Shown here one piece after another: positions 44,994 to 55,090 of a stretch of 64,000 bases of DNA (position 1 is its first letter; every line of letters begins with the position of its first letter). The position numbers and the translations under genes were made by a program. The notes beneath the pieces are model-generated. The model was given only the letters and a program-made list of their open reading frames with translations. It made no database searches and had not been told where the DNA came from. The stretch is from Flavobacterium poyangense (GTDB lineage Bacteria; Bacteroidota; Bacteroidia; Flavobacteriales; Flavobacteriaceae). The stretch is taken from NCBI RefSeq assembly GCF_011751075.1, contig NZ_JAALLN010000001.1, forward strand, positions 781,113-845,112. The letters are read 5' to 3'.

Positions 44994-45440
44994 TTATGAC
45001 AATAGTTTCTTCACTATTGTAGAAATCGTTTTTCCTTCAGCAGTTCCGCCTAATTGTGCAGAAGCTAATCCCATAACTTTACCCATTGAAGCGATTCCTG
45101 ACGCTCCGGTTTCAGCGATAATTTTAGCCACTACAGCTTCTACTTCTTCTTCGCTTAATTGTGCCGGTAAGAATTTCTCGATTACCGCTACTTGTGCTAA
45201 TTCAGGCTCAGCCAAATCAGGACGGTTTTGCTCTGTGAAAATTCTCGCGCTTTCTTTACGGGTTTTAACTAATCTCTGAAGTAATTTTATTTCATCATCT
45301 GCTGATAATGCTTCACCTGATCCGGATGTTGCAGCCAATAACAGTTCAGATTTAATTGCTCTTAATGATTCTAATGCTACTGTATCTTTTGCTTTCATGG
45401 CCGTTTTGATCTCGTCCATGATTTGTGCTTGTAAACTCAT
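44994..45440 (-). CDS. GatB/YqeY domain protein
   Basis: A 148-residue helical protein of the YqeY family, related to the tail of GatB that binds tRNA. It starts SLQAQIMDEIKTAMKAKDTVALESLRAIKSEL and has the family's EKFLPAQLSEEEVEAVV and GKVMGLASAQLGG. The function is uncertain; a role in tRNA handling is assumed by homology. It follows the dcw cluster on the same strand, as often in Bacteroidota, but a terminator separates them. Confidence 0.88.
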   Translation of the reverse strand: MSLQAQIMDEIKTAMKAKDTVALESLRAIKSELLLAATSGSGEALSADDEIKLLQRLVKTRKESARIFTEQNRPDLAEPELAQVAVIEKFLPAQLSEEEVEAVVAKIIAETGASGIASMGKVMGLASAQLGGTAEGKTISTIVKKLLS

Positions 45441-45577
45441 CTTATTTTTTTATTTGAATAAGCTATGCTTATATATTGCTGTTTAGGTCTGAAAATTTAA
45501 CTCTTCAGGAAATTCAAAATTCTTTTATAACCCCAAAAGAAAGTCAAATTTCTAAATTCTGTGCGAAGATAAAAAAA

Positions 45578-45611
45578 ATAACCCGAAAATTAAATCCAAT
45601 TTTCGGGTTAT
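45578..45611 (-). terminator. Terminator at the end of the dcw cluster
   Basis: Perfect 14-bp arms ATAACCCGAAAATT (45578-45591) and its complement (45598-45611), with an AAATCC loop and a T run on the minus strand. It lies after ftsZ. Confidence 0.85.
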
Positions 45612-45633
45612 CCTATTTATTGTGATTATAAAA

Positions 45634-47616
45634 TTAATCTACGTTGTCGTGCAGGAATGAATTATTCGAACGCAACTGCAAATCATTATTACTATCTGTA
45701 CCAACAGAAATCCTTGAATTGGTTGTATTTGACTGAGTATTTGAAAGATCGATCCCTAATCTCTTATAAGCAGGCTCTTTTTCAAGTTCATCAATTCTTG
45801 CAACGTTATTATGGAATTTATAATTAAATTCTTTTAATTTTTTTCTTCTTTCTTCGGCTCTCATGCGCAACGTTTCCTCAATTGTCAATTCCATCGGAGA
45901 AACAGAGTCTGTTGTTGTGAACGCTTGCTCCTGAGCAAAATCAACTCTTGGTTTCAACGTGATATTCAACTCTTCAGGAACAACCTCTTCAACTGCTTTT
46001 TGTGCTGTTTTTGAAGCTGCCAAATCGTTTTCCATCTCCATGTATTCTTCTAAAGAATATTTGATAATACCGTTATCTGACAATTCTGTTACCGGAACAA
46101 ATTGTACCGGCTCGGTAACTTTCATGTTACGTGTCTCATTTGTTAACTCAAACAAGATCTTATTATCCTCTACAACCGGCTCTCTTCTTACTTCCGGCTC
46201 TGCTCTGAAAAGAGGCAAATCAAAGGAGAAAGTCGTTTGTTCTTCTTTTTCGATACTTCTTTGCTGAACAGGTTTTATTTCCTGAAAAGCCTGAGTTTGC
46301 GGACTAGTAATCGTAAAATCGATGTCTGTAATTGGCGAAACAATTTCGAAAGTTACATCCAGATTTTTGATAAATTCTGACATGACCACCAATTCTTCCT
46401 GATTGATTGCCGGAGCTACCGGAGTAGCTGCAACGGGTGTAGGCATTACGGGAGCAACCGTATCCTCCATCAAATCAAAAATAATTTTTTCTTCTGTTTT
46501 AGGTGTAACTGTTTCCGCATTTACATCAAAAGAAGTAAGTGGTTTATTCGTTAAATTATGAACACTTCTTTGCTCATCTTCTAACGTATGAATGATTTTT
46601 TTAGGTTCTGTATTTACAATTTCATTTTGTTGTTCCACATCAAAACCAGTCGCAATGATTGTAACAGCAATAGCCTCACCAAGAGTTTCGTCTTCACCAA
46701 CTCCCATGATAATATTGGCATTAAATCCGGCTTCTGCCTGAATGTGATCATTGATTTCTCCAATCTCATCAAGTGTAATCTCATTTGACCCAGAAACGAT
46801 AAGCAACAATACGTTTTTGGCACCTGTAATTTTGTTGTCGTTTAACAACGGAGAATCTAATGCGGCAATAATAGCGTCTTTTGCTCTGTTCTCCCCTTCG
46901 GCAACAGAAGACCCCATAATAGCTGTTCCACTGTTTGATAAAACAGTTTTAGCATCACGTAAATCGATATTTTGAGTATAGTGGTGCGTAATTACTTCGG
47001 CAATACCTCTTGAGGCTGTTGCCAAAACTTCATCCGCTTTAGAGAATCCGGCTTTAAAACCAAGATTTCCGTACACTTCTCTTAACTTATTATTATTAAT
47101 TACAATTAATGAATCGACCTGCTTACGCAATTTTTCGATTCCTAAAAGCGCTTGCTCCTGACGTACTTTCCCTTCAAATTGAAAAGGAATTGTTACGATA
47201 CCTACAGTCAGGATCTCTCTTTCTTTTGCCAATTGCGCAATAACCGGAGCGGCTCCCGTACCTGTTCCTCCACCCATACCGGCGGTAATAAACACCATTT
47301 TAGTACCACGATCCAACACTTTTTCAATTTCAGAGATACTTTCGATAGCAGACTGTTGTCCTACATCAGGATTTGCACCTGCCCCAAGACCTTCTGTTAA
47401 ATTTACTCCTAATTGGATTTTAGTTGGTACGCCACTATTTTGAAGTGCTTGTGAGTCTGTATTACAAACGATAAAATCTACCCCTTTAATACCTTGCTTA
47501 AACATGTGGTTTATAGCATTACTTCCGCCTCCACCTACACCTATTACTTTGATTACATTTGACTGATTTTTTGGTAAATCAAATGAAATACTTCCAAATT
47601 CTGAGTTGCTCATCAT
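45634..47616 (-). CDS. ftsZ: Cell division protein FtsZ
   Basis: A 660-residue tubulin homologue that forms the Z ring. The GTPase core is at about 20-330 with GGGGSNA and the tubulin signature GGGTGTGAAP. The C-terminal extension is unusually long, about 330 residues, rich in Glu, Pro, Thr and Val as in other Flavobacteria. A likely conserved C-terminal peptide, EPAYKRLGIDL, matches the FtsA-binding type and is followed by a further tail of about 35 residues. It starts with ATGATG. Last of the dcw cluster. Confidence 0.96.
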   Translation of the reverse strand: MMSNSEFGSISFDLPKNQSNVIKVIGVGGGGSNAINHMFKQGIKGVDFIVCNTDSQALQNSGVPTKIQLGVNLTEGLGAGANPDVGQQSAIESISEIEKVLDRGTKMVFITAGMGGGTGTGAAPVIAQLAKEREILTVGIVTIPFQFEGKVRQEQALLGIEKLRKQVDSLIVINNNKLREVYGNLGFKAGFSKADEVLATASRGIAEVITHHYTQNIDLRDAKTVLSNSGTAIMGSSVAEGENRAKDAIIAALDSPLLNDNKITGAKNVLLLIVSGSNEITLDEIGEINDHIQAEAGFNANIIMGVGEDETLGEAIAVTIIATGFDVEQQNEIVNTEPKKIIHTLEDEQRSVHNLTNKPLTSFDVNAETVTPKTEEKIIFDLMEDTVAPVMPTPVAATPVAPAINQEELVVMSEFIKNLDVTFEIVSPITDIDFTITSPQTQAFQEIKPVQQRSIEKEEQTTFSFDLPLFRAEPEVRREPVVEDNKILFELTNETRNMKVTEPVQFVPVTELSDNGIIKYSLEEYMEMENDLAASKTAQKAVEEVVPEELNITLKPRVDFAQEQAFTTTDSVSPMELTIEETLRMRAEERRKKLKEFNYKFHNNVARIDELEKEPAYKRLGIDLSNTQSNTTNSRISVGTDSNNDLQLRSNNSFLHDNVD

Positions 47617-47694
47617 CTTTTTGGTTTTGAAATTCTTATTAAATACATTTTTTACTTCTTGACTTGGGGCAAAAAGTAATTCCTCTTCTTTTTA

Positions 47695-49128
47695 TTACTC
47701 TGCGTTGTCTAAAAAATCCTTGATTTTATCGACATATCGGTCAAAAAATGATCTTCTTATTTTTGTCTCTGTAGACTCTTCTTTAGCTACGTTATTTCTG
47801 ATCTCTTTTGGTTCCTCAAAAGTTTCTTCTCTATCAACGTAATTCTCTTCTACTTCGTATCGTTGTTGTACCTGCTGTTGCACTTGTTGTTGTACCTGAG
47901 GAGCTACATTTCTGTAAACTACCTTTGGCTGCTCATTAACTAATTCCATTCTAACGGCACTTTGCGTACTGTTTTCAATGCTGTTCATTACCAAACCTAC
48001 CGCAGTAGCAAACAATGGACTTGAAATTTCTTCTCCTGAATTTCCTGCTAAATGTTCGTTAGGATATCCGATTCTGGTATCCATTCCGGTAATGTACTCT
48101 ACTAACTGCTTGATGTGTTTTAGTTGAGCTCCACCACCTGTAAGAACAATTCCTGCGATCAATTTTTTACGGGGATCTTCGTGTCCGTATGCTTTAATTT
48201 CTGCAAAAACCTGTTCTACAATTTCCACCACACGTGCATGAATAATTTTAGATAAGTTTTTAAGCGAAATCTCTTTTGGTTCTCTGCCTCTTAATCCCGG
48301 AATAGAAACAATTTCATTGTCTTTATTTTCTCCCGGCCAGGCCGATCCGAATTTTATTTTTAAAAGCTCTGCCTGTTTTTCGATAATCGAACAACCTTCT
48401 TTGATGTCTTCTGTAATTACATTTCCTCCGAAAGGAATTACGGCAGTATGACGAATGATTCCGTCTTTAAAAATCGCTAAATCTGTTGTTCCGCCACCAA
48501 TATCAATAAGAGCTACACCTGCTTCTTTTTCTTCCTGACTTAAAACGGCATCTGCAGAAGCCAGGGGCTCTAAAGTCAATCCTGACAATTCTATCCCTGA
48601 GCTCTGAATACATCTTCCAACGTTTCTGATAGATGAGGCCTGTCCTACTACTACGTGAAAACTGGATTCCAGTCTTCCGCCGTACATTCCGATTGGTTCT
48701 TTTATTTCGGACTGTCCGTCAATTTTAAATTCTTGTGGCAAAACATGAATGATTTCTTCTCCCGGTAACATGGCCAGTTTATTAACCTGATCAATCAAAA
48801 GCTGAATATCATTTTCGCCAATTACTTCTTCCGGATTATTACGGCTGATGTAATCTGTATGTTGAATACTTCTGATGTGTTGTCCTGCAATACCGACCAC
48901 CACATCATTAATTTTATAACCTGAATTATTCTCTGCTTCAACTATCGCTTGCTGGATAGACTGAATGGTTTGTGTAATGTTGTTGACAACACCTCGGGCA
49001 ACACCCAGACTTTTGGATTTTCCAATACCCAAAATTTCCAGTTTACCATACTCGTTCTTCTTGCCTATCATGGCAACTATCTTTGTCGTTCCAATATCTA
49101 GACCTACTGCAATGTTATCTTTTTCCAT
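47695..49128 (-). CDS. ftsA: Cell division protein FtsA
   Basis: A 477-residue actin-like protein that ties FtsZ to the membrane. Visible: GLDIGTTKIVAMIG at the start, IDIGGGTTDLAIF in the ATPase core and VLTGGGAQLKHI later. The tail has a polyGln stretch (QQQVQQQVQQ) and ends with the amphipathic membrane helix SFFDRYVDKIKDFL. It stands 78 bases before ftsZ and 6 bases after ftsQ. Confidence 0.95.
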   Translation of the reverse strand: MEKDNIAVGLDIGTTKIVAMIGKKNEYGKLEILGIGKSKSLGVARGVVNNITQTIQSIQQAIVEAENNSGYKINDVVVGIAGQHIRSIQHTDYISRNNPEEVIGENDIQLLIDQVNKLAMLPGEEIIHVLPQEFKIDGQSEIKEPIGMYGGRLESSFHVVVGQASSIRNVGRCIQSSGIELSGLTLEPLASADAVLSQEEKEAGVALIDIGGGTTDLAIFKDGIIRHTAVIPFGGNVITEDIKEGCSIIEKQAELLKIKFGSAWPGENKDNEIVSIPGLRGREPKEISLKNLSKIIHARVVEIVEQVFAEIKAYGHEDPRKKLIAGIVLTGGGAQLKHIKQLVEYITGMDTRIGYPNEHLAGNSGEEISSPLFATAVGLVMNSIENSTQSAVRMELVNEQPKVVYRNVAPQVQQQVQQQVQQRYEVEENYVDREETFEEPKEIRNNVAKEESTETKIRRSFFDRYVDKIKDFLDNAE

Positions 49129-49134
49129 TTTCTA

Positions 49135-49857
49135 TTATTTTGTGCAAACTACTTGTTCCGTAAACCTAAGGTCAATCTTTTTGTATTTGTATAACGAACT
49201 ATCTAAAACTGCTTTTTGAAAAAAGGCTTTATAGTTTCTGAATTTTTTATCAACATTCATCGTTCTGCCAAAATCGATGAAGTAATTGTAATTTCTATTA
49301 AACATTTTTAAGCTACCATTAGGCATAATTTGTATTGCAATGATGTTTTTTTTCAAAAACGCATCGTCATAAATTGTGCGAAATAGGGTAGCTAAATCTT
49401 CGTTATTTTTTTCATTAATTGCCCCGGAAACAAGCGGAACATGCGCTGTAAAATTGTCCGACAAAGGCATTTTATTTCCCTCATAGTCAATATAAAAAGA
49501 CCTCTCACCATCGTAAATACGGGCAATCGGGGTCTTCTGTTTTACTACCGCTTTCAGAACGCCATCGATACTCACAAAAACATCTGACTTCTCAATCATG
49601 TCTTGCGCATCAAGGTTTTTCTCTATCTTATTCAAATCTACTTCATCTTTTCGGATACTGGAAGCATCTTTTTTATTTTCTATCAACAATTTATTAACCG
49701 CCTCAGGCCTTATAAACAGTGTGTTTTCTCCTACAAAAACAACAGTAGATTTCTTTAAATTTCTATTCTCATTTCGATGCTGCGCGAACGAATACAAAAA
49801 AAGTACCAGTCCTAAAATGAGAATTAACCGAATATCTATCCAATTAAATCGTTTCAT
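49135..49857 (-). CDS. ftsQ: Cell division protein FtsQ
   Basis: A 240-residue bitopic protein with a short cytoplasmic N-terminus, one membrane helix (about 8-23, LILILGLVLFLYSFA) and a periplasmic part with a divergent POTRA domain. It coordinates the septal FtsBL-FtsWI complex. Its start overlaps the end of murC by 14 bases, suggesting translational coupling. Confidence 0.87.
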   Translation of the reverse strand: MKRFNWIDIRLILILGLVLFLYSFAQHRNENRNLKKSTVVFVGENTLFIRPEAVNKLLIENKKDASSIRKDEVDLNKIEKNLDAQDMIEKSDVFVSIDGVLKAVVKQKTPIARIYDGERSFYIDYEGNKMPLSDNFTAHVPLVSGAINEKNNEDLATLFRTIYDDAFLKKNIIAIQIMPNGSLKMFNRNYNYFIDFGRTMNVDKKFRNYKAFFQKAVLDSSLYKYKKIDLRFTEQVVCTK

Positions 49858-51193
49858 TTAGCATTTTTTTGATTGATGGAACCATTTCACCAATATCACC
49901 AGCTCCTATTGTTACAATTATTGGCGCATCACTGGATTTGATTAACGCTAATAGTTCCTCTTTTGCAACAATTCTTTTGTTCGAATTCGTCATTTTACCC
50001 AACAACCATTCTGACGTAACTCCCTCCATAGGAAGCTCTCTGGCCGGGTAAATATCCATCAAAAACACTTCATCAAAAGCCGATAAACTTTCAGCAAATC
50101 CATCAGCAAAATCTTTAGTTCTACTGAATAAATGAGGCTGAAAAACGGCCAAAACTTTACGACCGGGATACAACTCCCTAACGGCCTGATGCACTGCATT
50201 TATCTCAGTTGGATGATGTGCATAATCGTCTATATAAACCAATTGATCGGTTTTGATCTGATACGAAAAACGTCTTCTTATTCCGTTGAATGAGCCAATG
50301 GCTTTTGCAATGGAGTCGGTCGGGGTGCCAAACGTTTTAGCCATTGCAATAGCCATCAATCCATTCATTAAATTGTGTTTTCCGGGCAATCCGAAACGTA
50401 AATCCTTCATTGTTTCTGTTGGCGTCTGCACATCAAAAACATAACTTGCATTTTCTATACGAATATTAAACGCCTTGTATACAGCCTCTTCATTTATAGC
50501 ACATTGAACTCCGTCAAGAGGCAATTCTTTGGTTATAAACAAATTATTCTTATTCTCTACCTTATCCGCAAATTCTACAAAAGAAGCCTCAATAGCTTCA
50601 CTTGTCCCGTAAATATCCAGATGATCCGCATCCATAGAGGTTACGCAGGCAATATCCGGGTGCAAATGCAGAAACGATCTGTCAAATTCATCTGCTTCAA
50701 CTACAGTTACCGTTTTTCCGTTTCCAATTAAATTAGAGTTGTAGTTTTCTACAATCCCTCCCACAAAAGCTGTAACATCAGCACCACTTTCGTATAAAAT
50801 ATGTCCTAAGATACTAGACGTTGTTGTTTTACCGTGCGTTCCAGCAACAGCAAAACAAAAAGTATCTTTGGTAATAATTCCTAAAACTTCAGCACGTTTT
50901 TTAATCACATACTGTCTTTCTGAAAAATAATTCCATTCTGCATGTGATTTAGGCACAGCCGGTGTAAAAATCACCAAAGTATTCTCTACATAATAATCAC
51001 TTGGAATCAAATTAATATTATCTTCAAAATGAATGTCAATACCACTTTCAATCAACTCATTTGTTAGTATTGACGGGGTTTTATCGTAACCTGAAACCTG
51101 TTTCCCGATGTATTTAAAATAGCGGGCCAGAGCACTCATTCCGATGCCTCCAATACCAATAAAATAAACGTTTTGTATTTGATTTAAATTCAT
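49844..51193 (-). CDS. murC: UDP-N-acetylmuramate-L-alanine ligase
   Basis: A 449-residue Mur ligase that adds L-Ala to UDP-MurNAc. The N-terminal Rossmann unit has FIGIGGIGMSALA, the ATP loop is GTHGKTTTSS and the middle has DADHLDIYG. The C-terminal domain has IDDYAHHPTEI, the MurC/Mpl mark. It lies between murG and ftsQ in the cluster. Confidence 0.95.
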   Translation of the reverse strand: MNLNQIQNVYFIGIGGIGMSALARYFKYIGKQVSGYDKTPSILTNELIESGIDIHFEDNINLIPSDYYVENTLVIFTPAVPKSHAEWNYFSERQYVIKKRAEVLGIITKDTFCFAVAGTHGKTTTSSILGHILYESGADVTAFVGGIVENYNSNLIGNGKTVTVVEADEFDRSFLHLHPDIACVTSMDADHLDIYGTSEAIEASFVEFADKVENKNNLFITKELPLDGVQCAINEEAVYKAFNIRIENASYVFDVQTPTETMKDLRFGLPGKHNLMNGLMAIAMAKTFGTPTDSIAKAIGSFNGIRRRFSYQIKTDQLVYIDDYAHHPTEINAVHQAVRELYPGRKVLAVFQPHLFSRTKDFADGFAESLSAFDEVFLMDIYPARELPMEGVTSEWLLGKMTNSNKRIVAKEELLALIKSSDAPIIVTIGAGDIGEMVPSIKKMLNETI

Positions 51194-51217
51194 TTTCTTA
51201 TACTATAACTGTTCCTA

Positions 51218-52306
51218 CTACCTGATTAACTTAATAATCTCCGCTACGATTGCCTGTGTTGCTTTTGGCATTGCCAATCGTTTTATATTTACACTCAATT
51301 GTTTTTGTTTTCCTTCGTCTTTTAGTAAAGCTTCAAAAACAATACTAAACTGACTGTCTAATTCTGATTCTTTTAATAAAATAGCGCCTTTTGCATCTAC
51401 AATCGCCTGAGCATTTTTGGTCTGGTGATCCTCGGCTACATTGGGTGACGGAATAAAAATTACCGGTTTCCCAACAATACACAATTCCGAAACGGATGAT
51501 GCTCCTGCTCTTGAAATAATCACATCGGCTGCCGCGTACACAAAATCCATTCTTTCAATAAAATCAACCACTTTTACACGGGGCTGATTGTACTTTTTAT
51601 AATCCTCAAAATATAACTTTCCACATTGCCAGATCACCTGAACATCTTGCGAAAGCATACTTACTAATTCTTTCTCAATTAACTGATTGACTCTTCTCGC
51701 CCCCAGACTTCCACCCAAAACCAACAACGTCTTTTTGTTCGGATCTAAACCATAGAAAGCGATTGCTTCGTCTCTCTTACTTTGAATATCAATTAAATCC
51801 TGACGAACCGGATTACCGGTCAGAACAATTTTTTCTTTAGGAAAAAAGCGCTCTAAATTTTCATAGGCCACACAAATTGCATTCGCTTTTTTACTCAGTA
51901 ATTTATTAGTTATTCCGGGAAATGAATTCTGCTCCTGAATAACCGTCGGGATTCCCGCTGAACCCGCCGCCTGTAATAAAGGCCCACTGGCAAAACCGCC
52001 AGTTCCGATTACCACATTTGGTTTGAACTTTTTTATAATCTTTCTTGACTCTAACAAACTTGTTGCCAATTTTAAAGGAAACAACATATTTTGCAAAGTC
52101 AGCTTTCGTTGCAATCCGGCAATCCAAAGCCCTTTTATTTCGTAACCCGCCTGAGGTACTTTTTGCATTTCCATTTTGTCTTTAGCACCAACAAAAAGAA
52201 ATTCAGCATCAGGAAATTGTAACTTTAACTCATTTGCAATCGCAATTGCAGGATAAATATGTCCTCCAGTCCCACCACCACTTAGTATGAATTTATACTT
52301 TGTCAT
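51218..52306 (-). CDS. murG: MurG, lipid II synthase
   Basis: A 362-residue GT28 glycosyltransferase that adds GlcNAc to lipid I at the inner face of the membrane. [11 protein letters not shown] (residues 10-20) is the glycine-rich loop, with GTGGFASGP, a SLGARRVN loop and the UDP-GlcNAc site [11 protein letters not shown] in the C-terminal half. It stands 24 bases before murC. Confidence 0.96.
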   Translation of the reverse strand: MTKYKFILSGGGTGGHIYPAIAIANELKLQFPDAEFLFVGAKDKMEMQKVPQAGYEIKGLWIAGLQRKLTLQNMLFPLKLATSLLESRKIIKKFKPNVVIGTGGFASGPLLQAAGSAGIPTVIQEQNSFPGITNKLLSKKANAICVAYENLERFFPKEKIVLTGNPVRQDLIDIQSKRDEAIAFYGLDPNKKTLLVLGGSLGARRVNQLIEKELVSMLSQDVQVIWQCGKLYFEDYKKYNQPRVKVVDFIERMDFVYAAADVIISRAGASSVSELCIVGKPVIFIPSPNVAEDHQTKNAQAIVDAKGAILLKESELDSQFSIVFEALLKDEGKQKQLSVNIKRLAMPKATQAIVAEIIKLIR

Positions 52307-52354
52307 ATTTTTTTAAAAGTTACAACGCTTTAAAAACTATTCTATTTTACTTAC

Positions 52355-53674
52355 TTATCTGTTTAATACGGCATTCATCGGATTCTTAGAATTATCTTCT
52401 ATTGAATACATTGGTTCTCCACCGTACATTTCTTCACTTTCATCCGCAACTGCATTTTCTTCAGCCAATTGTTTGTCTATTAGTCTCTGCAAGGCTTCTT
52501 TTCTTCTTTCTTTTTCCTCCTGAACCTCGGCAACTTCTTCTTCTTTCTTCGTCACACTGATAATAATTCCAAGAGAAAAACAAGTCATCCAAATCGAACT
52601 ACCTCCACTACTAATCAACGGTAATGTTTGTCCTGTTACTGGTAATAATTCAACGGCAACCGCCATATTGATCATCGCCTGAAAGATCATCGGAAAACCA
52701 AGCCCGACGACGACTAATTTTCCAAATAAGGTAGTCGCTTTATGAGAGGCGATAACAAATCGGAACAACAGCAACAAATACAAAATCACTATCGAAACGC
52801 CACCCACCAAACCATATTCTTCTACTACAATAGCATAAATAAAATCTGAAGAAGACTGCGGTAAAAAGTTTTTCTGAACACTTTTACCAGGGCCTAGACC
52901 TCCAAATCTTCCGGATGCAATTGCAATTTTTGCTTTCTCAATCTGATAATCATCTTCATCAGGTTTATCTGTCGTAAAGTTTTCGATACGACTTCCCCAT
53001 GTTCCTACCCTGCTAAAGAATCTTGATTCCGGAAAGGCTTTTGCTATCAAAAGGAAAAACAATAACATCGCAATCCCCGAGCCTATAATAAATGCAATAT
53101 ATTTAATTGGATACTTCCCAATAAAAGTCAACATAATTACCATTGAAAAAATCAAGGCCGTTGTTGAAAAGTTGGCCGGTAAAATTAATGCCAGCGTAAT
53201 AAAGACCGGAATCCATAATTGTATAAATGAAACCTGAAAAGGTTCGCTTTCGTCTCTCGTTTTAGACAAATAACGTGCCACATAGATAAACAATACAATA
53301 GATGCTAATGTTGATGTCTGAAATGTAATTCCGATAAACGGCACCTGAATCCATCGACTTGCATTCGCTCCTGCAATAACTGTTCCTTTCAACAAAGTAT
53401 AAAGCAACAAAATCCAGACTACCGGCAGCGCTATCTTAGAAATGGCTCTAAAATAATGATACGGTACTCTGTGAACCCAATAGATAATCAAAAATCCGAT
53501 ACAAATGTGCGCCAAATGTTTAACCAAATACCCCAAAGTATTTCCGGTTCCATGACCTATATACGCCAGATTACTACTCGCACTAAAAACAGGCATAAAC
53601 GAAAACAACGCCAATAAAGCCACGAATGACCATATTACCCTATCTCCTTTTAATTTGTTAACCAGCTCTTTCAT
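52355..53674 (-). CDS. ftsW: FtsW, septal peptidoglycan glycosyltransferase
   Basis: A SEDS-family protein that polymerises lipid II at the septum with FtsI. It has about ten membrane helices and the family end LPLISSGGSS. The start is placed at ATG 53674 (MKELVNKL); another Met is two codons upstream. The C-terminal cytoplasmic tail of about 65 residues is charged and helical (EKERRKEALQRLIDKQL). It lies between murD and murG. Confidence 0.94.
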   Translation of the reverse strand: MKELVNKLKGDRVIWSFVALLALFSFMPVFSASSNLAYIGHGTGNTLGYLVKHLAHICIGFLIIYWVHRVPYHYFRAISKIALPVVWILLLYTLLKGTVIAGANASRWIQVPFIGITFQTSTLASIVLFIYVARYLSKTRDESEPFQVSFIQLWIPVFITLALILPANFSTTALIFSMVIMLTFIGKYPIKYIAFIIGSGIAMLLFFLLIAKAFPESRFFSRVGTWGSRIENFTTDKPDEDDYQIEKAKIAIASGRFGGLGPGKSVQKNFLPQSSSDFIYAIVVEEYGLVGGVSIVILYLLLLFRFVIASHKATTLFGKLVVVGLGFPMIFQAMINMAVAVELLPVTGQTLPLISSGGSSIWMTCFSLGIIISVTKKEEEVAEVQEEKERRKEALQRLIDKQLAEENAVADESEEMYGGEPMYSIEDNSKNPMNAVLNR

Positions 53675-53704
53675 AATCAATATTTTACTTTTAACGTTTT
53701 TTTT

Positions 53705-53752
53705 GTTTCAAGTTTCACGTTACAAAACCTGAAACCTGGAACTTGAAACTGA
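53705..53752. repeat. GTTTCAAGTTTCA / TGAAACTTG words between murD and ftsW
   Basis: Words GTTTCAAGTTTCACG and GGAACTTGAAACTG can pair. They match the family at 19223-19465. This is the only sizeable gap in the middle of the dcw cluster. Confidence 0.55.
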
Positions 53753-53758
53753 TAACTT

Positions 53759-55090
53759 TTACAAGTTATGTACTGCTTGCTTAAACTGCCTTCCTCTGTC
53801 TTCGTAGCTTTCGAATAAATCGAAACTTGCACAGGCCGGAGATAATAAAACAGCATCTCCTTTTTCAGTCAAACGTTGTGCTGTTTTTACAGCATCGTTC
53901 ATGGTGTTTACTTCAACCATGATGTCTACAACATTTCCGAAAGCTTCTATAATTTTTCTGTTGTCAATTCCCAAACAGATAATAGCTTTTACTTTCTCAC
54001 GAACCAATGACATCAATTCGTTATAATCATTTCCTTTATCTACTCCACCAACAATCCAAACTGTTGGAACAGTCATACTGTCTAAAGCAAAAAAAGTAGC
54101 ATTTACATTAGTTGCTTTTGAATCGTTGATATATTGAACGTTCTGAATTTTTAATACTTTTTCTAAACGGTGTTCAACACCCTGAAAATTAGATAAACTT
54201 TCGCGAATCGTTGCATTTCTTATTTGCATCAATTTCGCTACAGAGCTTGCTGCCATTGCGTTTTTCATATTATGTTTTCCTTCTAACGCAATGTGTTCTG
54301 TTTCCATTGTAAACTCTTCTTGGTTAATCTTTATCTCCATTTTGTTGTTATTTATAGAAGCTCCTTCGTCCACTTTTTTAGTCAATGAAAAAGGAATTAA
54401 TTTTGCTTTTGTTGTATTGTTCTTTAACCATTCTGTTATTGCCTCATCGTCTGCATCGTAAATAAGGTAATCGCTTTCGGTTTGATTCATTGTTATTCGA
54501 AACTTCGAATTGATATAATTCTCATACTTGTATTCGTAACGATCTAAATGATCAGGACTAATATTTGTAATTATGGCTATATCGGGCCTGTAATCTATAA
54601 TTCCGTCCAACTGAAAACTACTTAACTCAAGCACGTAAGCATCAAACTTATTCTCGGCTACCTGCCAGGCAAAACTTTTTCCGATGTTACCGCCTAAACC
54701 AACATTTAAACCAGCTGACTTAAGCAGATGATGTGTTAACATTGTTGTGGTGGTCTTCCCGTTACTTCCCGTAATCCCTATCGTTAAGGCTTCCGTAAAA
54801 GGTTTTGCAAATTCAATTTCCGAAATCACTTTAACTCCTGCTTCAACAAGCTTTTTTACGATCGGCGATTTCTCCGGAATTCCCGGACTTTTCATAACCA
54901 CATCGGCATTCAAAATCAGGTCTTCTGTATGTTTCTCCTCTTCCCAGGCAATTCCATTAATGACAAGAACTTCTTTATAACTTTCTTTTATCTTTCCAAA
55001 ATCAGATACAAAAACCTCGTATCCTTTTTTCTTACCCAGAATAGCAGTGCCGACACCACTTTCTCCTCCTCCTAATACTACCAGTCTCAT
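53759..55090 (-). CDS. murD: UDP-N-acetylmuramoyl-L-alanine-D-glutamate ligase
   Basis: A 443-residue Mur ligase that adds D-Glu. The N-terminal domain has LGGGESGVGTAIL, the ATP loop is GSNGKTTTTMLTHH, the middle has NISPDHLDRYEY, and the C-terminal domain NDSKATNVNAT is typical of MurD. It abuts mraY with no gap, so the two are cotranscribed. Confidence 0.95.
   Translation of the reverse strand: MRLVVLGGGESGVGTAILGKKKGYEVFVSDFGKIKESYKEVLVINGIAWEEEKHTEDLILNADVVMKSPGIPEKSPIVKKLVEAGVKVISEIEFAKPFTEALTIGITGSNGKTTTTMLTHHLLKSAGLNVGLGGNIGKSFAWQVAENKFDAYVLELSSFQLDGIIDYRPDIAIITNISPDHLDRYEYKYENYINSKFRITMNQTESDYLIYDADDEAITEWLKNNTTKAKLIPFSLTKKVDEGASINNNKMEIKINQEEFTMETEHIALEGKHNMKNAMAASSVAKLMQIRNATIRESLSNFQGVEHRLEKVLKIQNVQYINDSKATNVNATFFALDSMTVPTVWIVGGVDKGNDYNELMSLVREKVKAIICLGIDNRKIIEAFGNVVDIMVEVNTMNDAVKTAQRLTEKGDAVLLSPACASFDLFESYEDRGRQFKQAVHNL

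Noticed and set aside
46614..47400. Plus-strand and alternate-frame ORFs inside ftsZ
   Set aside because: They are shadows of a strongly conserved coding frame.
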